A stretch of 15,344 nt of DNA from Chitinophagaceae bacterium. Lineage in GTDB: Bacteria > Bacteroidota > Bacteroidia > Chitinophagales > Chitinophagaceae. The notes below the pieces were generated by a model that was given only the letters and a program-made list of their open reading frames with translations, had not been told where the DNA came from and did not search any database. The stretch lies in NCBI GenBank assembly GCA_021151685.1, contig JAGKWS010000146.1:1-15344 (forward strand), in the 5' to 3' direction. Made by a program: the position numbers and the translations under genes. Shown one piece after another: positions 1-6,706 of the stretch (position 1 is the stretch's first letter; every line of letters starts with the position of its first letter).

Positions 1-298
1 GGTACTTCCTGTTACTCTTACTGTTTTCACAGACAAGTCTTTCGAATTTGTAATCAAAACTCCTCCGGCAGCTGTGCAGCTTATGGAAGCAGCCAAGCAG
101 CCAAAAGGCTCTAAAGAACCTAACCGTCAGAAAGTAGGTAAGGTAACATGGGCTCAGGTAGAAGCGATTGCACAAGACAAAATGGCCGATCTCAACTGCT
201 TTACCCTCAGAAGTGCTATCAGCATGGTAGCCGGTACAGCACGCAGCATGGGCTTCACTGTCGAAGGCACTCCTCCCGAAGGCATCACTGTTAAATAA
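1..298 (+). CDS. rplK: 50S ribosomal protein L11 (3' part, cut by window start)
   Basis: L11 binds the GTPase-associated region of 23S rRNA at the base of the L7/L12 stalk. Only the last 98 residues or so are here; the gene begins before the window, and reading from base 2 gives VLPVTLTVFTDKSFEFVIKT. The visible part covers the end of the N-terminal domain (TPPAAVQLMEAA) and the RNA-binding C-terminal domain, with the family segments KVGKVTWAQVEAIAQDKM, DLNCFTLRSAISMVAGTARS and a final MGFTVEG. The TAA stop is at 296-298. It is the first visible gene of an rplK-rplA-rplJ-rplL series, the order found in most bacteria. A terminator-like hairpin overlaps its stop codon. Identity is secure; the true start cannot be seen. 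Confidence 0.97.
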   Translation, partial: VLPVTLTVFTDKSFEFVIKTPPAAVQLMEAAKQPKGSKEPNRQKVGKVTWAQVEAIAQDKMADLNCFTLRSAISMVAGTARSMGFTVEGTPPEGITVK

Positions 299-326
299 TG
301 GCTGCCACCACTTAACAGTATTTTTT
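287..326 (+). terminator. Terminator-like hairpin (attenuator candidate) between rplK and rplA
   Basis: ACTGTTAA at 287-294 pairs perfectly with TTAACAGT at 312-319. Inside, TGG (299-301) can pair with CCA (305-307) across a symmetric 4x4 internal loop. Six T residues follow at 321-326. The left arm lies in the last rplK codons and the stop TAA is in the internal loop, so a ribosome finishing rplK would open the structure. The outer stem is AT-rich, so partial rather than full termination is the likely outcome. The structure is visible in the sequence; its function is inferred. Confidence 0.5.
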
Positions 327-348
327 ACCTTATTCAAAAGAACTGACA

Positions 349-1038
349 ATGGCAATTACCAAAAAAAGAAAAGCTGTAGAAGCTAAACTTGATAAAAATA
401 AAGTATACACACTGGCCGAAGCGGCTGGTATGGTAAAGTCTGTCAACGTTACCAAATTTGACAGCTCTGTAGACGTTCACATCCGCTTGGGTGTAGACCC
501 TAAGAAAGCCGATCAGGCTATCCGTGGTACCGTTAACCTGCCTCATGGTACAGGTAAAACAAAGCGCGTACTGGTACTTTGTACGCCTGATAAAGAAGCT
601 GATGCAAAAGCAGCTGGTGCCGACTTCGTAGGTCTGGACGAATTTGTACAGAAAATTGAAGGTGGCTGGACAGATGTAGACGTTATTGTTGCTACACCAT
701 CTGTAATGCCTAAGATTGGCCGTTTGGGTAAAATCCTCGGTCCACGTAACCTGATGCCGAACCCTAAGACTGGTACCGTTACCAACGATGTTGCTGCAGC
801 GGTTACAGAGGTGAAGGGTGGTAAAATTGCCTTCAAAATAGACAAAGCAGGTATCATTCACGCTTCTATTGGTCGTATCTCTTTCGAGCCAACAAAATTG
901 GTGGAGAATATACAGGAGCTGGTAAACACACTGGTTCGTATGAAGCCCGCTACTGCCAAAGGTACTTACCTGAAAGGCATTAGCCTGGCATCTACAATGA
1001 GCCCGGGTCTTGCAGTAGACCCAAGGAGTGTAAGCTAA
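349..1038 (+). CDS. rplA: 50S ribosomal protein L1
   Basis: L1 is the mobile L1-stalk protein that binds 23S rRNA near the E site; in many bacteria it also represses its own operon by binding mRNA. The 229-residue product has normal family length. It carries the L1 signature near residues 118-145 (KIGRLGKILGPRNLMPNPKT, then GTVTNDV), the domain I segment VDVHIRLGVDPKKADQAIRG, and a C-terminal segment with TAKGTYLKGISLASTMSPG. The ATG follows an AAAAGAACTGACA stretch, the usual A-rich Bacteroidota context. It lies 50 bases after rplK, separated by a terminator-like hairpin, and about 120 bases before rplJ, separated by a structured leader. No anomaly is seen in the protein. Confidence 0.98.
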   Translation: MAITKKRKAVEAKLDKNKVYTLAEAAGMVKSVNVTKFDSSVDVHIRLGVDPKKADQAIRGTVNLPHGTGKTKRVLVLCTPDKEADAKAAGADFVGLDEFVQKIEGGWTDVDVIVATPSVMPKIGRLGKILGPRNLMPNPKTGTVTNDVAAAVTEVKGGKIAFKIDKAGIIHASIGRISFEPTKLVENIQELVNTLVRMKPATAKGTYLKGISLASTMSPGLAVDPRSVS

Positions 1039-1040
1039 GA

Positions 1041-1126
1041 CAGGTATAGTAGTGGGGCACTACCCTGCTGCACCCAAAAACAATTAACTAACATAATTTG
1101 AGAAAGCGGCTCGAAACTCTGGCTGC
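1041..1126 (+). promoter_or_regulatory. Probable L10-binding mRNA leader upstream of rplJ
   Basis: Two hairpins occupy the rplA-rplJ gap. In the first, CAGG (1041-1044) pairs with CCTG (1064-1067) and GTAGTG (1049-1054) with CACTAC (1058-1063). The loop is GGG, and TATA (1045-1048) is left as a one-sided bulge that would bend the helix. In the second, GCGGC (1106-1110) pairs with GCTGC (1122-1126) including one G-U. In enterobacteria and bacilli the same gap holds the leader bound by the L10-L12 complex for feedback control. Position and structured nature agree, but I cannot show a kink-turn or a family match, so this is an inference. Confidence 0.4.
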
Positions 1127-1156
1127 CGAAATGTCAAATTGTCAAATAAATTAAAA

Positions 1157-1675
1157 ATGACACCTGCTCAAAAAAACGAAGCAATAGAAGTACTGAAGGG
1201 TAAATTCGCTCAGTACAGCAATTTTTACATCACCAATACCGAATCTTTGACGGTAGAACAGGTGAGCAAGCTCCGCAGGCTGTGCTTTGAGAAGAATATT
1301 GAAATGAAGGTTGCTAAAAACACCCTCATTCGTAAGGCACTCGAAAGCTTCAACGATAGCAAATACGACGGCGTATACGAGGCGCTGCATGGCGTTACTG
1401 CCCTCATGTTCTCAGACTCTCCAAAAGAGCCGGCACTCATTCTTTCTGGTTTCAGAAAAGGTGGTGGTACCAAGCCTGTGCTGAAGGCTGCCCTTATTGA
1501 TACTGATGTATTTATGGGCGACAACCAACTGGATGCGTTGACTAAAATCAAGACGAAGAACGAACTCATCGGCGAGGTTATTGGTCTCCTTCAGTCTCCT
1601 GCAAAACGCGTACTGGCTGCGCTCTTGCACCACCACGAAGAAAAAGGTGGCGCAGAAGCTCCTGCCGAAGCGTAA
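1157..1675 (+). CDS. rplJ: 50S ribosomal protein L10
   Basis: L10 (P0 family) forms the base of the ribosomal stalk, anchoring L12 dimers to 23S rRNA and L11. The product has 172 residues. Family features are NFYITNTESLTVEQVSKLRR near the start, the RNA-binding stretch EMKVAKNTLIRKAL and GVTALMFSDSPKEPALIL. The C-terminal helix that recruits L12 ends in an acidic, alanine-rich tail after an unusual HHH run (LLHHHEEKGG). I chose the ATG at 1157 because it follows AAATAAATTAAAA and places the family N-terminus (MTPAQKNEAIEVL) correctly. An in-frame TTG at 1139 would add six residues and is unlikely. An ATG at 1131 in another frame would give only a short peptide. Structured regions on both sides suggest post-transcriptional control. 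Confidence 0.96.
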   Translation: MTPAQKNEAIEVLKGKFAQYSNFYITNTESLTVEQVSKLRRLCFEKNIEMKVAKNTLIRKALESFNDSKYDGVYEALHGVTALMFSDSPKEPALILSGFRKGGGTKPVLKAALIDTDVFMGDNQLDALTKIKTKNELIGEVIGLLQSPAKRVLAALLHHHEEKGGAEAPAEA

Positions 1676-1683
1676 TGCTTCAT

Positions 1684-1744
1684 CTGCTACTGCAATATGT
1701 AGCAGCCATCACAAGGCAGTAATGCATTGTGGCATAACAATGGC
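1684..1744 (+). promoter_or_regulatory. Hairpins in the rplJ-rplL gap
   Basis: CTGCTAC (1684-1690) pairs perfectly with GTAGCAG (1699-1705) around an 8-base loop. Directly after, GCCAT (1705-1709) can pair with ATGGC (1740-1744), and inside it CACAA (1710-1714) with TTGTG (1727-1731). No T run follows, so this is not a standard terminator. Plausible roles are an RNase processing or stabilising site that lets rplL mRNA accumulate above rplJ (L12 is needed in four or more copies per ribosome). The A-rich tract 1778-1814 that follows is a typical strong Bacteroidota translation-initiation context. Structure is seen; function is inferred. Confidence 0.35.
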
Positions 1745-1814
1745 TTCCAGGTCAATATATATTTAAGTGATTATTATCAAAACAAATTAAAACAACCAAT
1801 TAAAATTTCATAAA

Positions 1815-2189
1815 ATGGCAGACATTAAAGCATTAGCCGAACAACTGGTAGCTCTTACTGTAAAAGACGTACAGGAGCTTGCTAACATCCTGAAATCAGA
1901 ATACGGTATCGAACCAGCAGCAGCTGCAGTAGTAGTAGCCGCTGGCGGTGGTGATGCAGCCCCTGCAGCAGCAGAAAAAACATCTTTCAACGTAGTTCTT
2001 AAGAGCGCAGGTGCTTCTAAACTGAACGTTGTGAAGATAGTAAAAGATCTTACTGGTCTGGGTTTGAAAGAAGCGAAAGAACTGGTTGACGGTGCTCCTA
2101 AGAACGTAAAAGAAGGCGTTGGTAAGGCAGAAGCTGAAGACATAGCTGGCAAACTGAAAGAAGCTGGTGCAGAAGTAGAAATCGCTTAA
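1815..2189 (+). CDS. rplL: 50S ribosomal protein L7/L12
   Basis: L12 is the multicopy stalk protein that recruits and activates translational GTPases. The product has 124 residues, a normal length. It has an N-terminal dimerisation and L10-binding domain (residues 1-33, KALAEQLVALTVKDVQELA). A flexible Ala/Gly/Val hinge follows (about 35-55, with AAAAVVVAAGGG). The globular C-terminal domain (about 56-124) has the factor-binding helices, with KLNVVKIVKDLTGLGLKEAK and LVDGAPKNVKEGV. The ATG follows AATTAAAATTTCATAAA, an A/T-rich initiation region. The next element is a strong terminator, so this gene ends the operon; rpoB, the usual next gene, is absent. Confidence 0.98.
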   Translation: MADIKALAEQLVALTVKDVQELANILKSEYGIEPAAAAVVVAAGGGDAAPAAAEKTSFNVVLKSAGASKLNVVKIVKDLTGLGLKEAKELVDGAPKNVKEGVGKAEAEDIAGKLKEAGAEVEIA

Positions 2190-2216
2190 TTGCACACTTT
2201 TTTACACTAATACATT

Positions 2217-2252
2217 TAAGAGGTTGCCTTCGGGCAGCCTCTTATTATTTTT
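2217..2252 (+). terminator. Intrinsic terminator after rplL
   Basis: TAAGAGGTTGCC (2217-2228) pairs over all 12 positions, with one G-U, with GGCAGCCTCTTA (2233-2244). The loop is the very stable TTCG tetraloop. A T-rich tail, TTATTTTT, runs 2245-2252. It begins 28 bases after the rplL stop codon. This is the best terminator in the window and shows that the ribosomal operon ends here. Confidence 0.93.
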
Positions 2253-2482
2253 GCCTCCTCCCTATTTTTATTCCCCTTTTTGACATCAAAAACAAGGCGT
2301 AGAAATGTGTATTCTACACAGGGATACAAAAGGGTAACGCAAGGAAACAAAAATAAACAGGCAGCATGCAGGCCACAAAATGGTATTGTGTTGTTTGCAC
2401 GCACATATGTCTTTAACAGTATAGCACAAAGAAACGGCTGGCAGGAAACCACCAGAAATGCCCTGGTTCAGGGTAAACAACA
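2253..2482. other. Intergenic region between convergent rplL and histidine kinase genes
   Basis: There is no credible gene here. TGTGTA (2306-2311) and TACACA (2315-2320) form a short perfect inverted repeat around TTC. CCCTG (2461-2465) and CAGGG (2469-2473) form a 5-bp hairpin 10 bases beyond the kinase stop on its strand. It has only a weak T-rich tail (CATTTCTGG), so it is at best a poor terminator for the kinase transcript. Reading frames crossing this region run into the kinase gene antisense and lack family features. Confidence 0.35.
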
Positions 2483-4546
2483 TCAGGCTTTCTTCAACGG
2501 AAATTCGAAATGGAATGTTGCACCCTTCCCTTCTTCGCTTTCTACCCAAATATCGCCATTATGTGCTCTGGCTATCTGCATAGATATGGACAGGCCCAAA
2601 CCGTGAGTTACCTCACCCTGTGTGCCAGCTTGCCGTGCATCGGTAAATACATCGAATATGTAGGGTAAGTTTTTGGCTGGTATACCAATGCCCGAGTCGC
2701 GTACAGATAAGTGCGCCATTCCTTCTCGCAACTCGAGACTAACATTTATTACCGTGCCTTCGTAGCTGAACTTAATGGCATTGGCAATCAGGTTGTTTAT
2801 TACCCGGCGTATTTTGTCTTTGTACACCACAGCCATTATGTGCTGTGCGGGGTATCTTGTTATTATCTGTTGCCGTTTAGACAGAGCCCGGAAGTTGAGC
2901 AACTCTACAGCTCTGGCCACCAGCAGGTTAATGTCGGTCTCTTCCATGGTCAGGTGTTCGCGGTCTTCCTGCTGCTCGGCAGCTTCTATAATGTCCTTAC
3001 TCAGGTTCAGCGAGTTGGCACTGGCTTCCCGTATCAGATTGATGATATGTAGCTGCTCTTCGTTCAGACTTTCTTTTTCGTAAAACAATATGTCGGTAAG
3101 CGATACAATAGCTGCAATTGGGTTCATTACATCATGCGCCACCGACCGAAGAATTCTTGTTTTGTCTTTTTCTTTGTTTTTTAGTTCCGCAAGGGCTCCT
3201 TCCAGTTGTTCTTTCTGTTTCTGTATGGTGTCATTCAGAGCCTTTTGTATTTTCAGGTTTCTGCGAGACCTGCTTGCATTGCGCAGCACCAACCCCACTA
3301 TTACAATGGCCATACCCGCCAGTATGGTCACCACTATCAGGTAGGCTTTTTGTTGTTTCCGGTCCTTGGTCAGCAGGTTTATCTGGTATTGTTTTTCCAA
3401 ATCTCTTACCCGCATGTCCAAATCGGTTTCCATCAGCTCCTTCCTGTCATGCTCATACGCTTCGTTTTGCAGCATGTAGTTGCGCAAGTGTCTGAAACCC
3501 GTTGCCGAGTCGTATACACGCTCGCTGTACTTCCACATCAGCCGGTGCCACAGCATTTCTACACGCTTATCTGGTATTGTGTCAAATTCGGCTTCTATTG
3601 CTGTGAGCAAGGCCTTGGTGCGCACCATATCTCCGGTTCTGAAATACAGTTCTGCCAGCTTTGTCTGATTCACAATGGCATCAGAGTTTGTGAATCCCTT
3701 CTTCAGATTCACCGCTATACTATATTCATACAAACGCTCTGCCGAGTCGAACTTCCCTTTGTGCATGTATACCTCTGCCATGTTGCCGTATACCACCGCC
3801 TTGGCGGTTTCGTACACACCGGGTAGTTTGTCAAACTTGCCCTCGCGGCTATTTATCAGGTTCAGTGCTTTGTGGTAATACAGCATGGCACTATCGTACT
3901 TGGCCAGTGCATTGTAGCATAAACCCACATTGTCCAGTACTTCCTGTTTGAAATAGAAGAGATTAAAATCTTCCGGGCAAGGTGCCGACTGACTAAATGC
4001 CTCCTGAAAACGTTGTGCCGATTGCTGAAAACGCTGCTGCCTGTACAGTGTCATAGCCAAGCTATAGGTATAAGTTCGCAGGCTGCAAGAGTCTTTGCTA
4101 TCTACGGCCAGCCTTTGTGCCACATAGTAATAATTATAGGCATCGTTATACCGGCCCATGGCAAACAGGGCATCTGCTTTAATATTATAGGCCACAATAC
4201 GCGCACTTGATACCAGTGGGCTTTCCTGAGACCGGTCTAAAACCCATAACAAGCTATCGGCCAGCTCTATAGACTTGTTATGTTCTTTTTTATGGTTGTA
4301 TATAATGTTGCAGTACTTGTAGTAGTTTATTTTATCTTCCAGCGTAAGGTCTTTCATGGTACCAAAAGCTTGCAACACCATAGAAAAAGCCTTCCCGGGG
4401 TATCCCGCATCCGACATTCTATCGGCAGCAAGGCACACGCTATCAAACTTTGAGAAAGTACTTCCATTTCTATCTACATGCCTGACGCAGGAACTGCTAC
4501 AGACTATGGACAAAATCAAGGAAATATATAAAATTCTGAGGATCAA
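2483..4546 (-). CDS. Sensor histidine kinase with periplasmic TPR domain
   Basis: This is a membrane-bound sensor kinase that would autophosphorylate in response to a periplasmic signal. Numbering from the TTG at 4546 gives 687 residues. A hydrophobic N-terminus (ILRILYISLILSIV) ends in Cys16 and Cys20, resembling a lipoprotein or plain signal sequence. TPR-like helical repeats cover about 45-360, for example YGNMAEVYMHKGKFDSAERL. One membrane span lies at about 401-421 (LIVVTILAGMAIVIVGLVL), then a coiled coil. The HisKA H-box is SVAHDVMNPIAA with His471. The ATPase domain has an N-box (INNLIANAIKF, 584-594), G1 DSGIGIP (617-623) and G2 HGLGLSI (648-654), so it looks active. No response regulator is fused or adjacent. 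No in-frame ATG occurs before the TPR region; an open frame reaches a TTG at 4636, three bases after the upstream stop, so the start is uncertain. It probably shares a transcript with the PorE-like gene upstream. Confidence 0.9.
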   Translation of the reverse strand: MILRILYISLILSIVCSSSCVRHVDRNGSTFSKFDSVCLAADRMSDAGYPGKAFSMVLQAFGTMKDLTLEDKINYYKYCNIIYNHKKEHNKSIELADSLLWVLDRSQESPLVSSARIVAYNIKADALFAMGRYNDAYNYYYVAQRLAVDSKDSCSLRTYTYSLAMTLYRQQRFQQSAQRFQEAFSQSAPCPEDFNLFYFKQEVLDNVGLCYNALAKYDSAMLYYHKALNLINSREGKFDKLPGVYETAKAVVYGNMAEVYMHKGKFDSAERLYEYSIAVNLKKGFTNSDAIVNQTKLAELYFRTGDMVRTKALLTAIEAEFDTIPDKRVEMLWHRLMWKYSERVYDSATGFRHLRNYMLQNEAYEHDRKELMETDLDMRVRDLEKQYQINLLTKDRKQQKAYLIVVTILAGMAIVIVGLVLRNASRSRRNLKIQKALNDTIQKQKEQLEGALAELKNKEKDKTRILRSVAHDVMNPIAAIVSLTDILFYEKESLNEEQLHIINLIREASANSLNLSKDIIEAAEQQEDREHLTMEETDINLLVARAVELLNFRALSKRQQIITRYPAQHIMAVVYKDKIRRVINNLIANAIKFSYEGTVINVSLELREGMAHLSVRDSGIGIPAKNLPYIFDVFTDARQAGTQGEVTHGLGLSISMQIARAHNGDIWVESEEGKGATFHFEFPLKKA

Positions 4547-4639
4547 TTGGCATATGGGTTTCTTACTGTGAAAGTAAACCGAAACGAGTACAAAGTCAAA
4601 TATAAACAAATGGATAACATACAAACAGTAAACCAATAA

Positions 4640-6559
4640 CTAACGTTTCAGTATAATTTCTACCCTTCGGTTCTTGTATCGTCCTTCTTCAGTATCGTTG
4701 GGTGCTATAGCGTTAGCTTCGCCCCACCCTCTTGCCTGTATAGATGTTTCTGGTATACCCAGCGATGCTATCTCGCGGGCTATAAAGGCGGCACGTTTGT
4801 AAGAGAGCCCCTCGTTTATCATGGGTGTACCCGTGTTGTCGGTATAGGCGTTTACGTGTACTATTATTCCTTTTTCTTCCAGCCAAGGCTCCATCAGGGC
4901 TTGCAGGGTTCGTTTATCATCGGGGTTCAGTTCTGTAACATTTACATCAAAGTGTACAGAGCCTATAAGGGTATCAAAGTGTTTTACAGGGTCGTACCCA
5001 TATGGCAGCATAGCCACATTGTGGTGCATGGGCCTTTTGATGAAGGTAGTATCCATCTGTAGTGTGTCGTTTACCGGCTGGTAACCCATACGGGCGGTAT
5101 GTACGGCATAGATTCTTTCGGGTTCCAATGTTATCACGTAGCTGGCATCGCCCCGGTTGCTGCGTAGCTCGTACAGTGTATCGCCGGTATGTGCATTGCA
5201 TATATGCATCACTGCCGAGTTCAGTGGCTCGCGGGTAATGCTGTCTACCACATACCCCTGCAGGTAGGTCATAGGGGTAGGCCCCATTATTGCCGGTATA
5301 TCGGTTATATATATATCGTAGTTGCCGGTTGGGCCTCCCCTGTCTGATGCATAGTAGAGTTGCCGGCCATTCAGTGCCACATAGCAACTCTTCTCTTCGC
5401 AGGCAGTATTTATAGGGTATCCCATGTTCTCGGCTCTACCCCACTTTCCGTTTTTGTGGCGACGTGCCACAAACAAATCGGCCCCGCCCATGCCGGGCCA
5501 ATAGTCGCTGGCAAAGAACAAAGTTTTGTTATCGGGGGCAATAAACGGGGCTACTTCGTTGCCGGGGGTATTAACACCGGGCCCGGCATTTACGGGCAAT
5601 CGCCACAAACCATCTTCAAATTTCGAGTACCATATATCGTAGCCACCATAGCCCCCCTTGCGGTCGCTCACAAAGTATAGTTCCATATTGTCGGGCGATA
5701 GCGATGGCATACCTTCATAATCGGGTGTGTTGATGGTACGTCCAAATGGTTGTGGTTGTGTCCATGCCGAGTCGTTGGCTACACGGTAGGCCATGAACAT
5801 GTCGCAGCCCCCCATATCCCAACCGTTTTCGCTACGGTTATCGCACCGGGTAAAGAAAAGGTAGTGCCCATCGGCCGATATGAATTGAGACGACTCCATA
5901 TGTGCCGTATTGGTAGGCTCTCCTATATTCAGTGCTTTGAACCAGCCACCACAAGAGTCGGCACGGGCGGCATACAAGTCTTCATCTATGTTATTCACCC
6001 TACGCGTCAGAAACAGGTACTGTGTATCTACTGCCATAGACGGAAACATTTCTGGCACGGAAGTATTGATACGGACACCCAAATTTTGCGGAAAAACGGC
6101 CCAGCTACGCTTCATTATGTCGCGGGTTGTTTCGGCCTTGCGGCGCATTTGGTTCCAGTCGGCAGTATCGTTAGCAGTGGCCACTGTGGCTATCAGCTGC
6201 AGTGCCTCGTCTGGCCGGGCCGCATATATCAGGCTTTTTACCAATGGTTTTGTAAATGCCTCACGCCCCTCAAAACACCGGGCCGATGCTTTGCGGAAGG
6301 TTTCTACCGCCATATCGAAACGGTGATCCTGAAAATACCATTGCCCCAACAGGCTATTGGCTTCTAAATTGGCGGTATCGTATCTCAGGCAAAGCTCCAT
6401 AAGGGCGCAGGCAGCATCATTGCGGCGCGCTGCACGCTGGGCCAAGGCTTCGTTAAAGTATTTATCGGCCTTCTTCTGCACCTTACTACTCTTCTGTGCC
6501 ATGCAGGGCATACTGCCACACACAAACAAAAAGACCGATATGAGCAACAATAAGCGCAT
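4640..6559 (-). CDS. PorE-like OmpA-family protein (TPR, PD40 propeller, CRD, OmpA_C)
   Basis: This is a predicted exported, peptidoglycan-binding envelope protein of 639 residues. Residues 1-21 are a signal peptide with likely cleavage after CMA. Residues about 30-120 are TPR-like helices. About 165-420 is a WD40-like PD40 propeller, with repeated motifs such as LSPDNMELYFVSDRKGG, IAPDNKTLFFASD and LNGRQLYYASDRGG, each followed by a D-[IL]-[WFY] pair. About 432-515 is a carboxypeptidase-regulatory-like fold (GYVVDSITREPLNSAV). About 525-638 is OmpA_C, with TDNTG and LSYKRA containing Asp574 and Arg589, the residues that contact diaminopimelate in OmpA, and NRRVEI near the end. This domain order is that of PorE, a type IX secretion component of Porphyromonas gingivalis, but many Bacteroidota paralogues share it. 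I therefore give no gene symbol. The histidine kinase gene lies immediately downstream. Confidence 0.9.
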   Translation of the reverse strand: MRLLLLISVFLFVCGSMPCMAQKSSKVQKKADKYFNEALAQRAARRNDAACALMELCLRYDTANLEANSLLGQWYFQDHRFDMAVETFRKASARCFEGREAFTKPLVKSLIYAARPDEALQLIATVATANDTADWNQMRRKAETTRDIMKRSWAVFPQNLGVRINTSVPEMFPSMAVDTQYLFLTRRVNNIDEDLYAARADSCGGWFKALNIGEPTNTAHMESSQFISADGHYLFFTRCDNRSENGWDMGGCDMFMAYRVANDSAWTQPQPFGRTINTPDYEGMPSLSPDNMELYFVSDRKGGYGGYDIWYSKFEDGLWRLPVNAGPGVNTPGNEVAPFIAPDNKTLFFASDYWPGMGGADLFVARRHKNGKWGRAENMGYPINTACEEKSCYVALNGRQLYYASDRGGPTGNYDIYITDIPAIMGPTPMTYLQGYVVDSITREPLNSAVMHICNAHTGDTLYELRSNRGDASYVITLEPERIYAVHTARMGYQPVNDTLQMDTTFIKRPMHHNVAMLPYGYDPVKHFDTLIGSVHFDVNVTELNPDDKRTLQALMEPWLEEKGIIVHVNAYTDNTGTPMINEGLSYKRAAFIAREIASLGIPETSIQARGWGEANAIAPNDTEEGRYKNRRVEIILKR

Positions 6560-6706
6560 TTGGCTCTAAAATACAGTAAAATGACGTTCAGCGTATGCCC
6601 TACCTCGTACGAATTGCGGGTGTATATTTTTCGGCAACGCTACTTTGTTACTATACTGGGGCATTGTCTGTATTTTTACGGCTGTTACCTGCTATATCTC
6701 AGTATT

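Noticed and set aside
1139..1156. TTG start extending L10 by six residues
   Set aside because: The ATG at 1157 has the A-rich context and matches the family N-terminus better.
3206..3826. Open plus-strand frame of 206 codons inside the kinase gene
   Set aside because: It lies antisense to conserved TPR and coiled-coil coding sequence, has no family motif, and a composition rich in Cys, His, Tyr and Phe typical of antisense frames.
5750..6367. Open plus-strand frame of 205 codons inside the PorE-like gene
   Set aside because: It is antisense to the propeller coding region with no recognisable domain; the minus-strand gene explains the sequence fully.
4640..6559. Assigning the name porE and calling a type IX secretion locus
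   Set aside because: The domain order matches, but Bacteroidota carry many paralogues. No other secretion component is in the window, and the signal peptide does not look like the lipoprotein type reported for PorE.
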